Shown here piece after piece: positions 35,568 through 44,928 of a stretch of DNA of 64,000 bases. The position numbers were made by a program, and so were the translations under genes. The stretch is from JAVBME01 sp031552765 (GTDB lineage Bacteria > Bacillota > Negativicutes > Acidaminococcales > JAISLQ01): assembly GCA_031552765.1 (NCBI GenBank), contig JAVBME010000008.1, forward strand, positions 62,001 through 126,000, read 5' to 3'. The notes beneath the pieces were generated by a model. The model did no database searches, had not been told where the DNA came from, and worked only from the letters and a program-made list of their open reading frames with translations. The stretch's first letter is position 1, and every line of letters starts with the position of its first letter.

Positions 35568-36035
35568 CTAAGACAACTTTTTCAGGAGACTGGCCATTTC
35601 CATGGCCGACATCGCGGCGTCAAATCCTTTGTTGCCAGCTTTGGTACCGGCGCGTTCCACAGCCTGTTCGATATTGTCTGTGGTAACGATGCCAAAAATA
35701 ACCGGCAGGCCGCTAGAGAGGCCGACTTGGGCAATACCCTTGGTCACTTCCGCGCACACCAGGTCATAGTGAGAAGTACTGCCCCGGATGACTGCGCCCA
35801 GGCAGATGACGGCGTCATAGCTACCGCTTGACGCCAGTTTTTTTGCCAGCAAAGGTATTTCAAAAGCGCCCGGCGCCCAAACCGTGGTGATATCTTCTTC
35901 ATTGGCTTCGTGGCGCTTTAAAGCGTCCAAAGCCCCGCCGAGTAGTTTGTTAGTGATAAACTCGTTAAAACGCGATACTACTATCGCAAAGCGGAATCCT
36001 TTGGCGGAAATATGTCCTTCTATAACTTTACCCAT
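35568..36035 (-). CDS. ribH: 6,7-dimethyl-8-ribityllumazine synthase
   Basis: RibH condenses the pyrimidine and butanone phosphate to lumazine, the penultimate riboflavin step. The protein (155 aa from the ATG at 36035) has the VVSRFNEFITNKLLGGALD start and the VWAPGAFEIP and GSTSHYDLV motifs. The GTG at 36041 is only 3 nt from the ribosome site AAGGGG and is less likely. It is the last gene of ribD-ribE-ribBA-ribH. Confidence 0.96.
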   Translation of the reverse strand: MGKVIEGHISAKGFRFAIVVSRFNEFITNKLLGGALDALKRHEANEEDITTVWAPGAFEIPLLAKKLASSGSYDAVICLGAVIRGSTSHYDLVCAEVTKGIAQVGLSSGLPVIFGIVTTDNIEQAVERAGTKAGNKGFDAAMSAMEMASLLKKLS

Positions 36036-36054
36036 GTACACAGACCCCTTTTCA

Positions 36055-37254
36055 TCATGATTTTGTCAGCGTATGCCCCATTTTCAAACGTTTGCAGGAA
36101 AGATACCTGGCGTTATATTTATTGGAGTTTATTTCGATCGGCACCGTACCGGTGACTGTTATACCATGGCCGGTAAGGCCGGCGCGTTTTTCCGGATTGT
36201 TCGTAATAAGGCGTATACTGCTCAAGCCTATATCCGTCATTATCTGGGCGCCTAAACCGTAGTCGCGCATGTCGGGCGCAAAACCGAGAGCCAGGTTCGC
36301 TTCTACCGTATCCATGCCCTTATCCTGAAGGGCATAGGTTTTTATCTTATTCGCCAATCCGATACCGCGGCCTTCTTGCCGCATATATATTATAACCCCT
36401 TCTTTGGCTTTTTCAATCATTTTTAATGCCTCATGCAACTGGTCGCCGCAGTCACAACGCAAAGAGCCCAGTACGTCGCCAGTTAGGCATTCCGAATGCA
36501 CGCGGACCAAAACGTCTTTCTTGTTTGTCACGTCCCCTTTTATAAGAGCCAGGTGGCACTGGTCGTCCACATCGTTTTCATAAGCGATGAGGTGGAACAT
36601 GCCGTATTTGCTGGGCAACTCGGTTTCCGCCACCCTTCTCACCAATTTGTCGTGTTTTTTTCTGAAAGCGATGAGGTCGGCCACCGTTATCATCTTTAAA
36701 TCATGTTTTCTGGCAAATTCTATCAATTCGGGCGTCCTGGCCATATCGCCGTTTTCGCTCATTATCTCACAGCAAATACCTACGGGCTTGAGGCCGGCCA
36801 AAACCGCCAGGTCGACAGTAGCTTCAGTATGCCCGCTGCGCCTTAGCACTCCGCCCTGGCGGGCGCGCAAGGGAAATACATGCCCGGGACGGCGGAAATC
36901 TTCCGGCCGGGCTGTTTCATCAAGCATCTTCTGGATGGTCAGCGCGCGTTCAAAGGCGGAGATACCGGTAGTAGTTTCGATATGATCTACCGATACGGTA
37001 AATGCTGTTTCATGGTTGTCGGTATTTTTCATAACCATTTGCGACATGCCAAGCGCATCCAGGATATCCCCGGACGCCGGCGTACAGATCAGCCCACGGG
37101 CATGGGTAGCCATAAAGTTTATCGCCTGTGGCGTAGCAAATTCCGCCGCCATTACCAAGTCGCCTTCGTTTTCCCTATCTTCGTCATCCACCACCAGTAT
37201 CATTTTGCCCTGTTTTATATCTTCCAACGCCTGTTCTATCGTATTAAAAGCCAT
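36055..37254 (-). CDS. ribBA: Bifunctional DHBP synthase / GTP cyclohydrolase II
   Basis: The N-terminal half makes 3,4-dihydroxy-2-butanone 4-phosphate (DDEDRENEGDLVMAAE; the RSGHTEATVDLA block), and the C-terminal half opens GTP. GTP cyclohydrolase II shows its zinc site with Cys residues in HSECLTGDVLGSLRCDCG. The 399 aa match the usual RibBA fusion. It lies 2 bp after ribE. Confidence 0.97.
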   Translation of the reverse strand: MAFNTIEQALEDIKQGKMILVVDDEDRENEGDLVMAAEFATPQAINFMATHARGLICTPASGDILDALGMSQMVMKNTDNHETAFTVSVDHIETTTGISAFERALTIQKMLDETARPEDFRRPGHVFPLRARQGGVLRRSGHTEATVDLAVLAGLKPVGICCEIMSENGDMARTPELIEFARKHDLKMITVADLIAFRKKHDKLVRRVAETELPSKYGMFHLIAYENDVDDQCHLALIKGDVTNKKDVLVRVHSECLTGDVLGSLRCDCGDQLHEALKMIEKAKEGVIIYMRQEGRGIGLANKIKTYALQDKGMDTVEANLALGFAPDMRDYGLGAQIMTDIGLSSIRLITNNPEKRAGLTGHGITVTGTVPIEINSNKYNARYLSCKRLKMGHTLTKS

Positions 37255-37256
37255 TT

Positions 37257-37913
37257 CTAATTCCTCCCAAATCCATTTTCCAGCAACGCCGCCATAGTAA
37301 GGCCGCCGCTTTTTTCTTGACTATCTTTGGTTTGCAATAGTTTTTCCACGTATTTTCCTATGATATCTGTCTCTATATTGACCATATCGCCCACTTTTTT
37401 ATAACCTAAAGTGGTGTTTTGCGCCGTATGCGGTATGAGCGACACGCTAAAATTATTTTCGCCCAGAGCGCATACTGTGAGGCTGATGCCGTCAACAGTC
37501 ACAGAACCCTTTAGTATGATATAGCGCATAGCCTCTTTGGGGACGGCTACAGTAATTATTACGGCTATTTCGTCGCGTTTGGCCGCAATAATCTTGCCGG
37601 TGCATTCGACATGCCCGCTTACCATATGACCATCCAGCCGGTCACCCACCCGGAGCGTACGCTCAAGGTTTACCAAGTCGCCGGTTTTTAGGATCGGTAT
37701 GATAGTGTGCTCACTGGTCTCCGGCGTAGCTTCCACGGAAAAACCTGCGCTGTCCATCGCGACCACCGTCAAACAGGCGCCGTTTACTGCCACGCTGTCG
37801 CCTATACGCAAGCCTTCCATTACTTTTTTGGCAGTGATAGACAATGTATAGGAACGGCCGTCTTTTTTTAACGCGGTTATTTTGCCTAATTCCGCTATCA
37901 ATCCGGTAAACAT
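37257..37913 (-). CDS. ribE: Riboflavin synthase, alpha subunit
   Basis: RibE dismutates lumazine into riboflavin. The 218-aa protein has the tandem lumazine-binding barrels starting MFTGLIAELG, with the repeat signatures GDSVAVNGACLTV and GSVTVDGISLTV. The ATG overlaps the ribD stop codon (TAATG). Confidence 0.96.
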   Translation of the reverse strand: MFTGLIAELGKITALKKDGRSYTLSITAKKVMEGLRIGDSVAVNGACLTVVAMDSAGFSVEATPETSEHTIIPILKTGDLVNLERTLRVGDRLDGHMVSGHVECTGKIIAAKRDEIAVIITVAVPKEAMRYIILKGSVTVDGISLTVCALGENNFSVSLIPHTAQNTTLGYKKVGDMVNIETDIIGKYVEKLLQTKDSQEKSGGLTMAALLENGFGRN

Positions 37914-39013
37914 TATTCTTTCTCCTTTTTTATGTAACCGCTAATCAGCACATCAACGCCGATCGTTTGCACGCTCATACCGTCGAGGCGCCAGGCTTCG
38001 GCCAATCTGTCTGCGCCAGTGCCGCCTACCGGCCCGGGCGCCGTTTTTCCAGCAATAATGATAGGCGCTATAAAAGCATGCACTTTATCGACAAGGTTTT
38101 CTTCCAGCATTGCAGCGTGCAGCGTGGCGCCGCCTTCCAGCAATATACTGGTGACATTTTGTTTTCCAAGGTAGTCCATAAGGGAAAGCAGGTCTACCCG
38201 GCCATCCTTTGCCGGCAGGATTACCGCTTCGGCATGTTCCAACTCGTTTATGCGGCGGATATTTTCCAGCGGCGCGGCGTCTGTCGCCACAACGATTGTT
38301 TTGGCGAGACCGTCGGCCAGTACTTGGGCGGATAAATCTATACCGGCCTTGCTGTCGACGATTATCCGTATCGGGTTCTTACCGCCGGGCAAGCGGCAGG
38401 TAAGCGCGGGATCGTCTATTTTTACCGTGCCGCACCCCACCATTATGGCATCATATTGGTTGCGCAATTTATGGGTAAAGGAACGCGACTGTTCGCAGCT
38501 TATCCATTTGGACTGGCCGCTGGCGGTAGCTATTTTGCCGTCCAGCGACATGGCATATTTGGCTACGACAAAAGGCCGGCAGGATGTTATCCATTTTAAA
38601 AACACTTCGTTCAATAAAGCCGCATCATCCGCTAACAGGCCTTCTTCCACTGCTACCCCGGCCGCACAGAGTTTGGCGATGCCTTTGCCGTCGACCAACG
38701 GGTTCGGGTCGCGCATAGCAACAAAAACTTTTTTAATGCCGGCGGCAATTATTGCGTCTGCGCAAGGACCGGTACGCCCATTATGGGCGCATGGCTCCAG
38801 GGTAACATATAATTCGGCGCCCCGGCTGTTTTCCCCGGCGTTTGCAAGAGCTACCCGCTCAGCATGAGGCAGGCCTGCTTGTTCATGCCAGCCTTCGCCG
38901 ACTATTTTACCGTCTTTAACAATGACTGCGCCTACCATAGGGTTGGGCGAAGCAGTCCCCTTGCCCCTTGCCGCAAGCTGCAAGGCGCGATCCATATAAT
39001 GCTGTTTATCCAA
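37913..39013 (-). CDS. ribD: Bifunctional riboflavin deaminase/reductase
   Basis: RibD deaminates and reduces the pyrimidine intermediate. The zinc deaminase domain comes first (HAERVAL, EPCAHNGRTGPC), then the NADPH reductase (KYAMSLDGKIAT, LLEGGATLHA). The start is TTG at 39013, with AGAGGTG 6 nt upstream; the next ATG is six codons in and has no ribosome site. It opens the rib operon behind an FMN riboswitch terminator. Confidence 0.96.
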   Translation of the reverse strand: MDKQHYMDRALQLAARGKGTASPNPMVGAVIVKDGKIVGEGWHEQAGLPHAERVALANAGENSRGAELYVTLEPCAHNGRTGPCADAIIAAGIKKVFVAMRDPNPLVDGKGIAKLCAAGVAVEEGLLADDAALLNEVFLKWITSCRPFVVAKYAMSLDGKIATASGQSKWISCEQSRSFTHKLRNQYDAIMVGCGTVKIDDPALTCRLPGGKNPIRIIVDSKAGIDLSAQVLADGLAKTIVVATDAAPLENIRRINELEHAEAVILPAKDGRVDLLSLMDYLGKQNVTSILLEGGATLHAAMLEENLVDKVHAFIAPIIIAGKTAPGPVGGTGADRLAEAWRLDGMSVQTIGVDVLISGYIKKEKE

Positions 39014-39033
39014 TCAATACACCTCTTGACACG

Positions 39034-39077
39034 AAAAAAAGCCATACGGACATCAGAAAATGGTCGTATGACTTTTA
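39034..39077 (-). terminator. Riboswitch terminator of the rib operon
   Basis: On the minus strand AAGTCATACG pairs with CGTATGGCTT and is followed by T7. It lies between the RFN aptamer and ribD, consistent with FMN-dependent transcription termination. Confidence 0.85.
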
Positions 39078-39216
39078 CATCTCTTCTACGCCCTTTCTCA
39101 TCCAGACTATACTGTCGGTCCCGGAATCACACCGGGTCATGCTGCGCAAACAGCTCGCGGACTTTTACCGCCGGTAGGGAGTTGGCCGTGGCCTCACCCT
39201 GCCCCAAAGGCTACTT
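39078..39216 (-). ncRNA. FMN riboswitch (RFN element)
   Basis: The minus strand contains the RFN hallmarks: GGGGCAGGGTGAGG near 39200-39210, CCTACCGGCGGTAAAAGTCC in the 39160-39180 region, and GGACCGACAGTATAGTC followed by GGATGAGAAAGG (39090-39120). FMN binding would favour the terminator and shut down riboflavin synthesis. A TATAAT sits at 39233-39238 upstream. Confidence 0.95.
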
Positions 39217-39267
39217 ATTAAATTTAACATATATTATAATAGCACTTGCGAAAAAAATATGCAAGTA

Positions 39268-39930
39268 TCAGCCGCGCAACGCAGCTATGGCAGCAACGAT
39301 ATCCGGCGCGCCGTAAACGGCGCTGCCGGCGACAAGGATATCTGCGCCTGCTTTTATCACCGCCGGCGCGGTTTCTTTGTTTATTCCACCGTCTACCTGA
39401 ATCTCCGCCTTGCTGCCGCACTCTTCTATCATGGCGCGCAGGCGTGTTATCTTGGACAGCGTTGCCGGAATGAATTTTTGATTGGCAAAGCCGGGATTTA
39501 CTGACATCAAGAGTACCAAGTCAAGTTCTGGCAGCAATTCTTCCAGTGTTACCAGCGGCGTCGAAGGGTTGAGCGATATGCCTGCCTTTATATTCTCACC
39601 GCGCAGGCTGGTGCGTTCTTTTATGTTGTTTATCAGCCTGTGCATATGTTTATCTGTTTCGATGTGCACCACTATACAGTCGGCGCCTGCCGCGGCAAAG
39701 TCGTCGATCATGGAAGACGGATTGTCCACCATCAGGTGACAGTCAAAAAACAGGTCGCTATGTGGGCGTATCTTTTCAACTACGGGTGCGCCGAAAGTAA
39801 GGTTGGGCACAAAGTGCCCGTCCATGACGTCTATATGCAGCCATTCGGCGCCTGCTTTTTCCACCCGGGCCACTTCTTCGCCCAGACGGGCAAAATCCGC
39901 CGATAAAATAGAGGGAGCAATCTTTACCAT
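39268..39930 (-). CDS. rpe: Ribulose-phosphate 3-epimerase
   Basis: Rpe interconverts ribulose 5-phosphate and xylulose 5-phosphate. The 220-aa TIM barrel has PSILSADFARLGEE, HIDVMDGHFVPNLTFG, DCHLM and VDGGIN. It lies 1 bp downstream of rsgA, the standard prkC-rsgA-rpe order. Confidence 0.97.
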   Translation of the reverse strand: MVKIAPSILSADFARLGEEVARVEKAGAEWLHIDVMDGHFVPNLTFGAPVVEKIRPHSDLFFDCHLMVDNPSSMIDDFAAAGADCIVVHIETDKHMHRLINNIKERTSLRGENIKAGISLNPSTPLVTLEELLPELDLVLLMSVNPGFANQKFIPATLSKITRLRAMIEECGSKAEIQVDGGINKETAPAVIKAGADILVAGSAVYGAPDIVAAIAALRG

Positions 39931-39931
39931 A

Positions 39932-40810
39932 TCAAATCCGCCTTCCTTTGTCCGTTTCGGCTAAAATTTCCAAATAATGCTGATAACGAATATTATCTAT
40001 TTTCCCTTGCCGCACAGCTTCTTTTACGGCGCAGAGCGGTTCGGAAGCATGCAGACAGGTAGAAAATTTGCAATAAGTTTTGTATTCTTTAAATTCCGGG
40101 AAGCTGTTTTCTATTTCTCGCCCGCTAAAATTGCCCACTTCACTTAGGCTAAAACCAGGCGTGTCCACTATATAGGCGCCATCAACAGCCAAAAGCTCCG
40201 AATATCGCGTCGTATGTTTGCCCCGGCCTATTTTTTCACTTACTTCGCCAGTGGAAAGTTCAAGGGTTGGGTAAAGAAAATTTAAAAGTGATGACTTGCC
40301 TACCCCGGACAGGCCGGCAAATACGCTTATTTTGTCGTGCAGCAGTTTTTTTAGTTCTTCGGTTCCTTCACCGCTTAGCGATGAGAGCACGAGCGCGCGG
40401 TAACCAATGTTTTGATAAATGTTTTTGATATTTTCAATATCGTCAGACTTTTCCAGCAAATCGGCCTTGCTCAGGCAAATGATTATAGGTATGCCGGACT
40501 GCTCAGCCAAAACCAAAAACCGGTCGAAAGTATTACGATTAAAATCCGGCTGCTTAGCGGCAAAAACCAGGATCAACTGGTCTACGTTCGCGACTGCCGG
40601 ACGCAAAAGGCTGTTTTTACGCGGCAGTATTTCTTCTATGCTGCCTTCGCCGTTGACCGCCGGTTCAAATATCACGTAGTCGCCGGTAAGAAGGGAAAAG
40701 CGCGTTTTTTTCAGCCGCCCGCGGATTTTACAGGCGGTCACCTGGCCGTCAGGCGAATTTACATAGTAATAACCGTTGTAATTTTTCACTACTGTGCCTT
40801 GTTGACTCAA
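39932..40810 (-). CDS. rsgA: Ribosome small subunit-dependent GTPase A
   Basis: RsgA (CpgA/YjeQ) is a circularly permuted GTPase acting in late 30S maturation. The 292-aa protein has an OB domain, the permuted G motifs (LSKADL before GLSGVGKSSLLN, then DTPGFS) and the zinc-binding C-terminal cluster around KTYCKFSTCLHASEPLCAV. It starts with TTG that overlaps the prkC stop as TTGA, with GAGAGG 5 nt upstream. In Bacillus CpgA is a PrkC substrate, which fits the operon. Confidence 0.96.
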   Translation of the reverse strand: MSQQGTVVKNYNGYYYVNSPDGQVTACKIRGRLKKTRFSLLTGDYVIFEPAVNGEGSIEEILPRKNSLLRPAVANVDQLILVFAAKQPDFNRNTFDRFLVLAEQSGIPIIICLSKADLLEKSDDIENIKNIYQNIGYRALVLSSLSGEGTEELKKLLHDKISVFAGLSGVGKSSLLNFLYPTLELSTGEVSEKIGRGKHTTRYSELLAVDGAYIVDTPGFSLSEVGNFSGREIENSFPEFKEYKTYCKFSTCLHASEPLCAVKEAVRQGKIDNIRYQHYLEILAETDKGRRI

Positions 40811-42660
40811 AGAAGCCTCTCTTCCAGCAATCTATTGTTGCTGTAAAATTGTATCCTTATCGTACCTACGCCTTCTATGGTTTGGCGGATGCGCGCTCCC
40901 GGGTCGTTTTTTTCTTCATAGACAGTCCGACGGCTGCGGCTGTCGGTCACGATGATTTTTATTTGCTGGTTTTTCCCGCCAGGCGGAACAACAAACTCGA
41001 CGATGCCCTGTTTTTCCTGCTCCGACAAAGGCCTGGCTACGTTTATGACGATTTTTTCGCCTTCTTTGGTTTCCTGCCCCGGAGCCGGGGTTTGCCCTAC
41101 CACGGTGCCGCTGGCGCTGTCCGAGGTGTATTGGTCTACGATATCTTTTAAATCCAGTTTAAGCGCCGTAAGATATACCCTGACTTCTCCGACAGTCATG
41201 CCGCGCAAGTCAGGCATAGTTATTTTTTTGCCTTCGCCTGCTACCACCACCAGGTCGATTTGGGAATTTATGCCTATTTGCGCTGGCGGAGCCGGATTTT
41301 GCGCAATAATGGTTCCGGGGTTTTTGCTTTTATCTTCTTTTTCTTCTATGCGGCCAACTTGCAGTTGAAGTTGCTGTAGGGTAGCTTTAGCCTGTTCCAC
41401 GTTAGACCCGACCAGCGTCGGCACATTTACCAGTTGCGGCCCTTTGCTTACAGCTATACTGATTTGCCGTTGTTCTTTTACTATAGTTCCGGCATCCGGC
41501 GATTGATATATGATAAAACCTGAGGGCACTTTGCTGTCAAATTCTTCTTTTACGGTATTGCCCAGTTTATTTTCCGACAACAACGCCTGTGCTTCCGCTA
41601 ATTGTTTACCCACAACATTAGGCACTTTTACCTCGCTCATATTCCAGGAACGGCCAAATACTATAAACATGCCGACAAAAAAACTGGTGATGAGCAGCAG
41701 AAAAATACTGGCTGCTTTAGACCATTTATATCGCCAAAAAAGATTCATCTTATCGATAAGTTTTTGTATAGGCGTTTTTTTGACTACTACCTTTTCTATT
41801 ACTAAGGTGTCCGCGCCAAAAAAAGTATTGTCATTATCTTCCATTATGGCTTGGGCGTTATCAAGGTCATTGATAAAATCATCGGCGCTGGCGTAGCGGT
41901 CCTCTGGCAATTTAGCCATCGCCTTTATTACTATTGACTCTAGTACGGGATGGATGTTGTCGACAAATTCACGCAGTACCGGTGGAGTGGCCTGCACGTG
42001 CTGCAGGGCGATGGCAACAGGTGTCTCTCCGAAAAAAGGAACTTTCCCTGTCAGCATTTCAAACAGGACCACGCCCAAGGAATATAAATCAGAGCTATAA
42101 GTCACCTGCCCTGCCTGCGCCTGCTCGGGCGACAGGTAATGCACCGAACCGAGTATATTGCCGTCAAACGTAGCTGTTGCGGAACTGACAGCCCGCGCTA
42201 TGCCAAAATCGCTGACTTTAGGCTGGCCGTTATCGTCGACTATTATGTTATGAGGTTTTATATCGCAGTGGATGATGCCTCTTTTATGGGCGAGAGACAG
42301 AGCTTTTGCTATACCTTTGGCTATATATATGGCCCGGTCGGCGGCTAGCGGCGCTTCTTTAGCAATTATTTTTTGCAGCGTTTCGCCCGGTACGTATTCC
42401 ATAACTATAAAATAAGTGTCGCTTTCTATGCCTACGTCAAAAACACTTACGATAGAGTTATGAGAAAGCCTGGCCGCAGACTGCGCCTCACGGCGAAACC
42501 GTTTGATGAAATTTTCATCCCGGGCAAATTGCGGGCGCAAAATCTTAACGGCAACGTCTCTTTCTAAAAGCAGGTCTATGGCTTTGTATACTTCGGCCAT
42601 GCCTCCGCAGCCTATATATTCGATTATCCTGTATCTGTTTTGCAGTATCGTGTTTAGCAT
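40807..42660 (-). CDS. prkC: Ser/Thr protein kinase with PASTA domains
   Basis: PrkC is a membrane kinase whose external PASTA domains sense peptidoglycan fragments or lipid II. The protein has a Hanks-type kinase domain (GCGGMAEVYKA, HCDIKPHNI, DFGIA), one membrane helix near residues 310-330 and three PASTA repeats. A short C-terminal tail follows. The start is the ATG at 42660, with GGAGG 5 nt upstream, giving 617 aa; a GTG four codons earlier is inside the ribosome site. Partners prpC and the FHA protein lie just upstream. Confidence 0.96.
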   Translation of the reverse strand: MLNTILQNRYRIIEYIGCGGMAEVYKAIDLLLERDVAVKILRPQFARDENFIKRFRREAQSAARLSHNSIVSVFDVGIESDTYFIVMEYVPGETLQKIIAKEAPLAADRAIYIAKGIAKALSLAHKRGIIHCDIKPHNIIVDDNGQPKVSDFGIARAVSSATATFDGNILGSVHYLSPEQAQAGQVTYSSDLYSLGVVLFEMLTGKVPFFGETPVAIALQHVQATPPVLREFVDNIHPVLESIVIKAMAKLPEDRYASADDFINDLDNAQAIMEDNDNTFFGADTLVIEKVVVKKTPIQKLIDKMNLFWRYKWSKAASIFLLLITSFFVGMFIVFGRSWNMSEVKVPNVVGKQLAEAQALLSENKLGNTVKEEFDSKVPSGFIIYQSPDAGTIVKEQRQISIAVSKGPQLVNVPTLVGSNVEQAKATLQQLQLQVGRIEEKEDKSKNPGTIIAQNPAPPAQIGINSQIDLVVVAGEGKKITMPDLRGMTVGEVRVYLTALKLDLKDIVDQYTSDSASGTVVGQTPAPGQETKEGEKIVINVARPLSEQEKQGIVEFVVPPGGKNQQIKIIVTDSRSRRTVYEEKNDPGARIRQTIEGVGTIRIQFYSNNRLLEERLL

Positions 42661-42674
42661 AGCAGCCTCCACTA

Positions 42675-43385
42675 TCAGTACTTAAGACAAATAATACTGA
42701 TATTGTCATCACCGCCCGCTTGCTTGGCAGCTACCAGCAATTCTTCGGCCAGTTTCCCGATGCTTTGTTTGTGTTTTGCTATTTTGTCTTGCATTTCTTC
42801 ATCGGATAGCATATTCGTCAATCCGTCGGAACAAAGCAGCAGTATATCGCCTTTGAGCAATTCGATCCTGCCGGTATCCGCTTGGACGGTAGCGGCAGTG
42901 CCCACGGCGCGCGTGATGATGTTTTTACTGGGATGTACGGCCGCCTGGTCAGGCGTTATACAGCCGTCCACCAGCATTTGCGCCACCAAAGAATGGTCTC
43001 TCGTAATCTGGCTGAGAGCATCCCCTCTAAAAAGATACAAACGGCTGTCGCCGACATAAGCGTAAAACAGCACGCCGCGCACTGCCTTGACCAGAACGAT
43101 GGTAGTACCCATACCGTTGTATTCAGTTTTTTCCGCGGAAAGGGAAAAAACTTCCCGGTTTGCCGCATCTATGGCCTGGCTTAAAAACTCGATCGCATTT
43201 TTTTCAGTTATACTCACCTCGGCCAAAAATTCTTTTATGCATTGCAGCGCTTTCCTGCTGGCAACCTCACCGGCCAAGTGACCGCCCAGACCGTCCGCTA
43301 CAGCATATAGCGACCTGTCAAGCAATATGGAATCTTCATTTGTTTCGCGTACGCATCCGCGATCAGTCAATCCGGCAGCCTGCAT
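42675..43385 (-). CDS. prpC: PP2C-type protein phosphatase (PrpC/Stp)
   Basis: The metal-dependent phosphatase opposes PrkC. The 236-aa protein has the PPM motifs RETNEDS (about 13-19), ADGLGGHLAGE, GDSRLYL and GGDDNISII. It lies 14 bp upstream of the prkC start and 21 bp downstream of the FHA gene. Confidence 0.95.
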   Translation of the reverse strand: MQAAGLTDRGCVRETNEDSILLDRSLYAVADGLGGHLAGEVASRKALQCIKEFLAEVSITEKNAIEFLSQAIDAANREVFSLSAEKTEYNGMGTTIVLVKAVRGVLFYAYVGDSRLYLFRGDALSQITRDHSLVAQMLVDGCITPDQAAVHPSKNIITRAVGTAATVQADTGRIELLKGDILLLCSDGLTNMLSDEEMQDKIAKHKQSIGKLAEELLVAAKQAGGDDNISIICLKY

Positions 43386-43406
43386 GCCCTTACCCCCGCT
43401 TTATCA

Positions 43407-43841
43407 TTACTCCAGTTCGTATATTATTACGCTATTAGCTATTTTTACCGCATCGCCATGTTGCAGTATTTTTTTCGTGATACGCATGCCATTGACATAC
43501 GTGCCGTTCATGCTGCGTCCATCATATATGACGTGGCGCCCGTCTTCACCGACAACAAAAGCGTGTAGGCGTGATGCGCCCGGATCAGTTATGCTAAGTT
43601 CGTTGTTGGCGGCGCGGCCTATGTTCAGGCGCCCGCCGGAAAGTTTTACCTCATGCCCCGCATCGACGCCGGATATTACTTTCATCGTGGCCGGCAGAGG
43701 CTGTTTTATCTCAATATTGTCCCTGGCCGGAGTAAATATTTTAGTCTGGTCGTCAAACGAAACATTCGCAGTGTCATTTGTTTCCGGCGCTTTTTCGTTT
43801 TTACCGGCTAAAAATTTAGTAAAAATTTTTCGTAATGACAT
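43407..43841 (-). CDS. FHA domain protein
   Basis: The 144-aa protein has a C-terminal forkhead-associated domain with GRAANNELSITDPGASRLHA and SMNGTYVNG, the phosphothreonine-binding loops. The first 50 or so residues are not conserved to my eye and carry threonines that PrkC could phosphorylate. It lies between rlmN and prpC, so it is probably an adaptor in the PrkC pathway. Confidence 0.88.
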   Translation of the reverse strand: MSLRKIFTKFLAGKNEKAPETNDTANVSFDDQTKIFTPARDNIEIKQPLPATMKVISGVDAGHEVKLSGGRLNIGRAANNELSITDPGASRLHAFVVGEDGRHVIYDGRSMNGTYVNGMRITKKILQHGDAVKIANSVIIYELE

Positions 43842-43856
43842 TTCACACCACCATTA

Positions 43857-44915
43857 TCATAAAAAACTTTTTGGGTTCTGGGCGGCTTTCAGCTGCCCAC
43901 AGGCGGCTAGTATATCGGCGCCCATTTCTTTTCTCACCGTTGCCGCTACGCCCATACCATTAAGCATGGCGCGGAAGGTCTCTATATCTTTTTTGCCTGG
44001 TTTTTCCCAGTATTTTCCCTCGATACTGTTAAAAGGTATGATATTTACCGCAGCCAGGCGGCCAGTTAAAAGAACCGCCAGTTTCTTAGCCATATTTATG
44101 CCGTCATTTACATTTTTTATCAATATATATTCATACGTTATGCGCCGCCCACTGGCGGCGGCGTACTTATCAGCGGCAGCCACTACCGAGGAGATATTAT
44201 ACTTATCGTTGACCGGCATGAGCCGCCCACGCAGTTCGTCGTCAGGGGCGTGCAAAGAAATAGCCAGGTTTACGGGTATATTTTCCTTGAGCAGTTTTTC
44301 TATCCCGTCAACTATACCGCAGGTAGATACAGTAATATTGCGGTAACCGATATCATATATTTCTCTATCATGCAAAAGATGGATGAATTTTATCAATTCA
44401 CTATAGTTTAGCAGTGGTTCGCCCGAACCCATTACTATTATATTACCGATGCGGGCGCTTTTTTTATTCGGCGCCTTTTGAAATAACGCCACTTGCGCCA
44501 ACATCTCTTGCGCAGTAAGGTTGCGTATGCAACCGCCAGACGTACTGGCGCAAAAAGCGCAGTTCATGGCACAGCCGACCTGGCTGGAAACACAAACGCT
44601 ATAACCATAATCATGCTGCATGCCCACAGTTTCTATACTGTTGCCGTCAGGAAAACGGATAAGCAGTTTACTGGTAGTGCCGTTCTCAGACGTTTTGCCA
44701 GTCAAAAGATCTACATTTTGCGGCAGGACGGTAAATTCTTCTTCCAGCAAAGCGGCATCTTTGCGTGAAATATTCGGCATACCGGCAAAATCCCACACAT
44801 GCTTTTGATAAAGCCAGTCGGCCAGTTGTTTGCCACGAAATTTCGGCAGTTGCAATTTTTCGGCTCTTGCTTCAAGCTCTTTGACAGTTAGCCCGAAAAT
44901 TTCTTGTTTTGCCAA
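43857..44915 (-). CDS. rlmN: 23S rRNA (adenine-2503-C2) methyltransferase
   Basis: RlmN is a radical SAM enzyme methylating A2503 in 23S rRNA and A37 in some tRNAs. The CxxxCxxC cluster is CAMNCAFC, and the conserved GSGEPLLN is present. The longest frame begins at 44954 inside rsmB, but a TTG at 44915 is preceded by GAGGGGG at 5 nt and lies 13 bp after the rsmB stop, so it is preferred (352 aa). Confidence 0.95.
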   Translation of the reverse strand: MAKQEIFGLTVKELEARAEKLQLPKFRGKQLADWLYQKHVWDFAGMPNISRKDAALLEEEFTVLPQNVDLLTGKTSENGTTSKLLIRFPDGNSIETVGMQHDYGYSVCVSSQVGCAMNCAFCASTSGGCIRNLTAQEMLAQVALFQKAPNKKSARIGNIIVMGSGEPLLNYSELIKFIHLLHDREIYDIGYRNITVSTCGIVDGIEKLLKENIPVNLAISLHAPDDELRGRLMPVNDKYNISSVVAAADKYAAASGRRITYEYILIKNVNDGINMAKKLAVLLTGRLAAVNIIPFNSIEGKYWEKPGKKDIETFRAMLNGMGVAATVRKEMGADILAACGQLKAAQNPKSFL

Positions 44916-44928
44916 AATAGCCCCCTCT

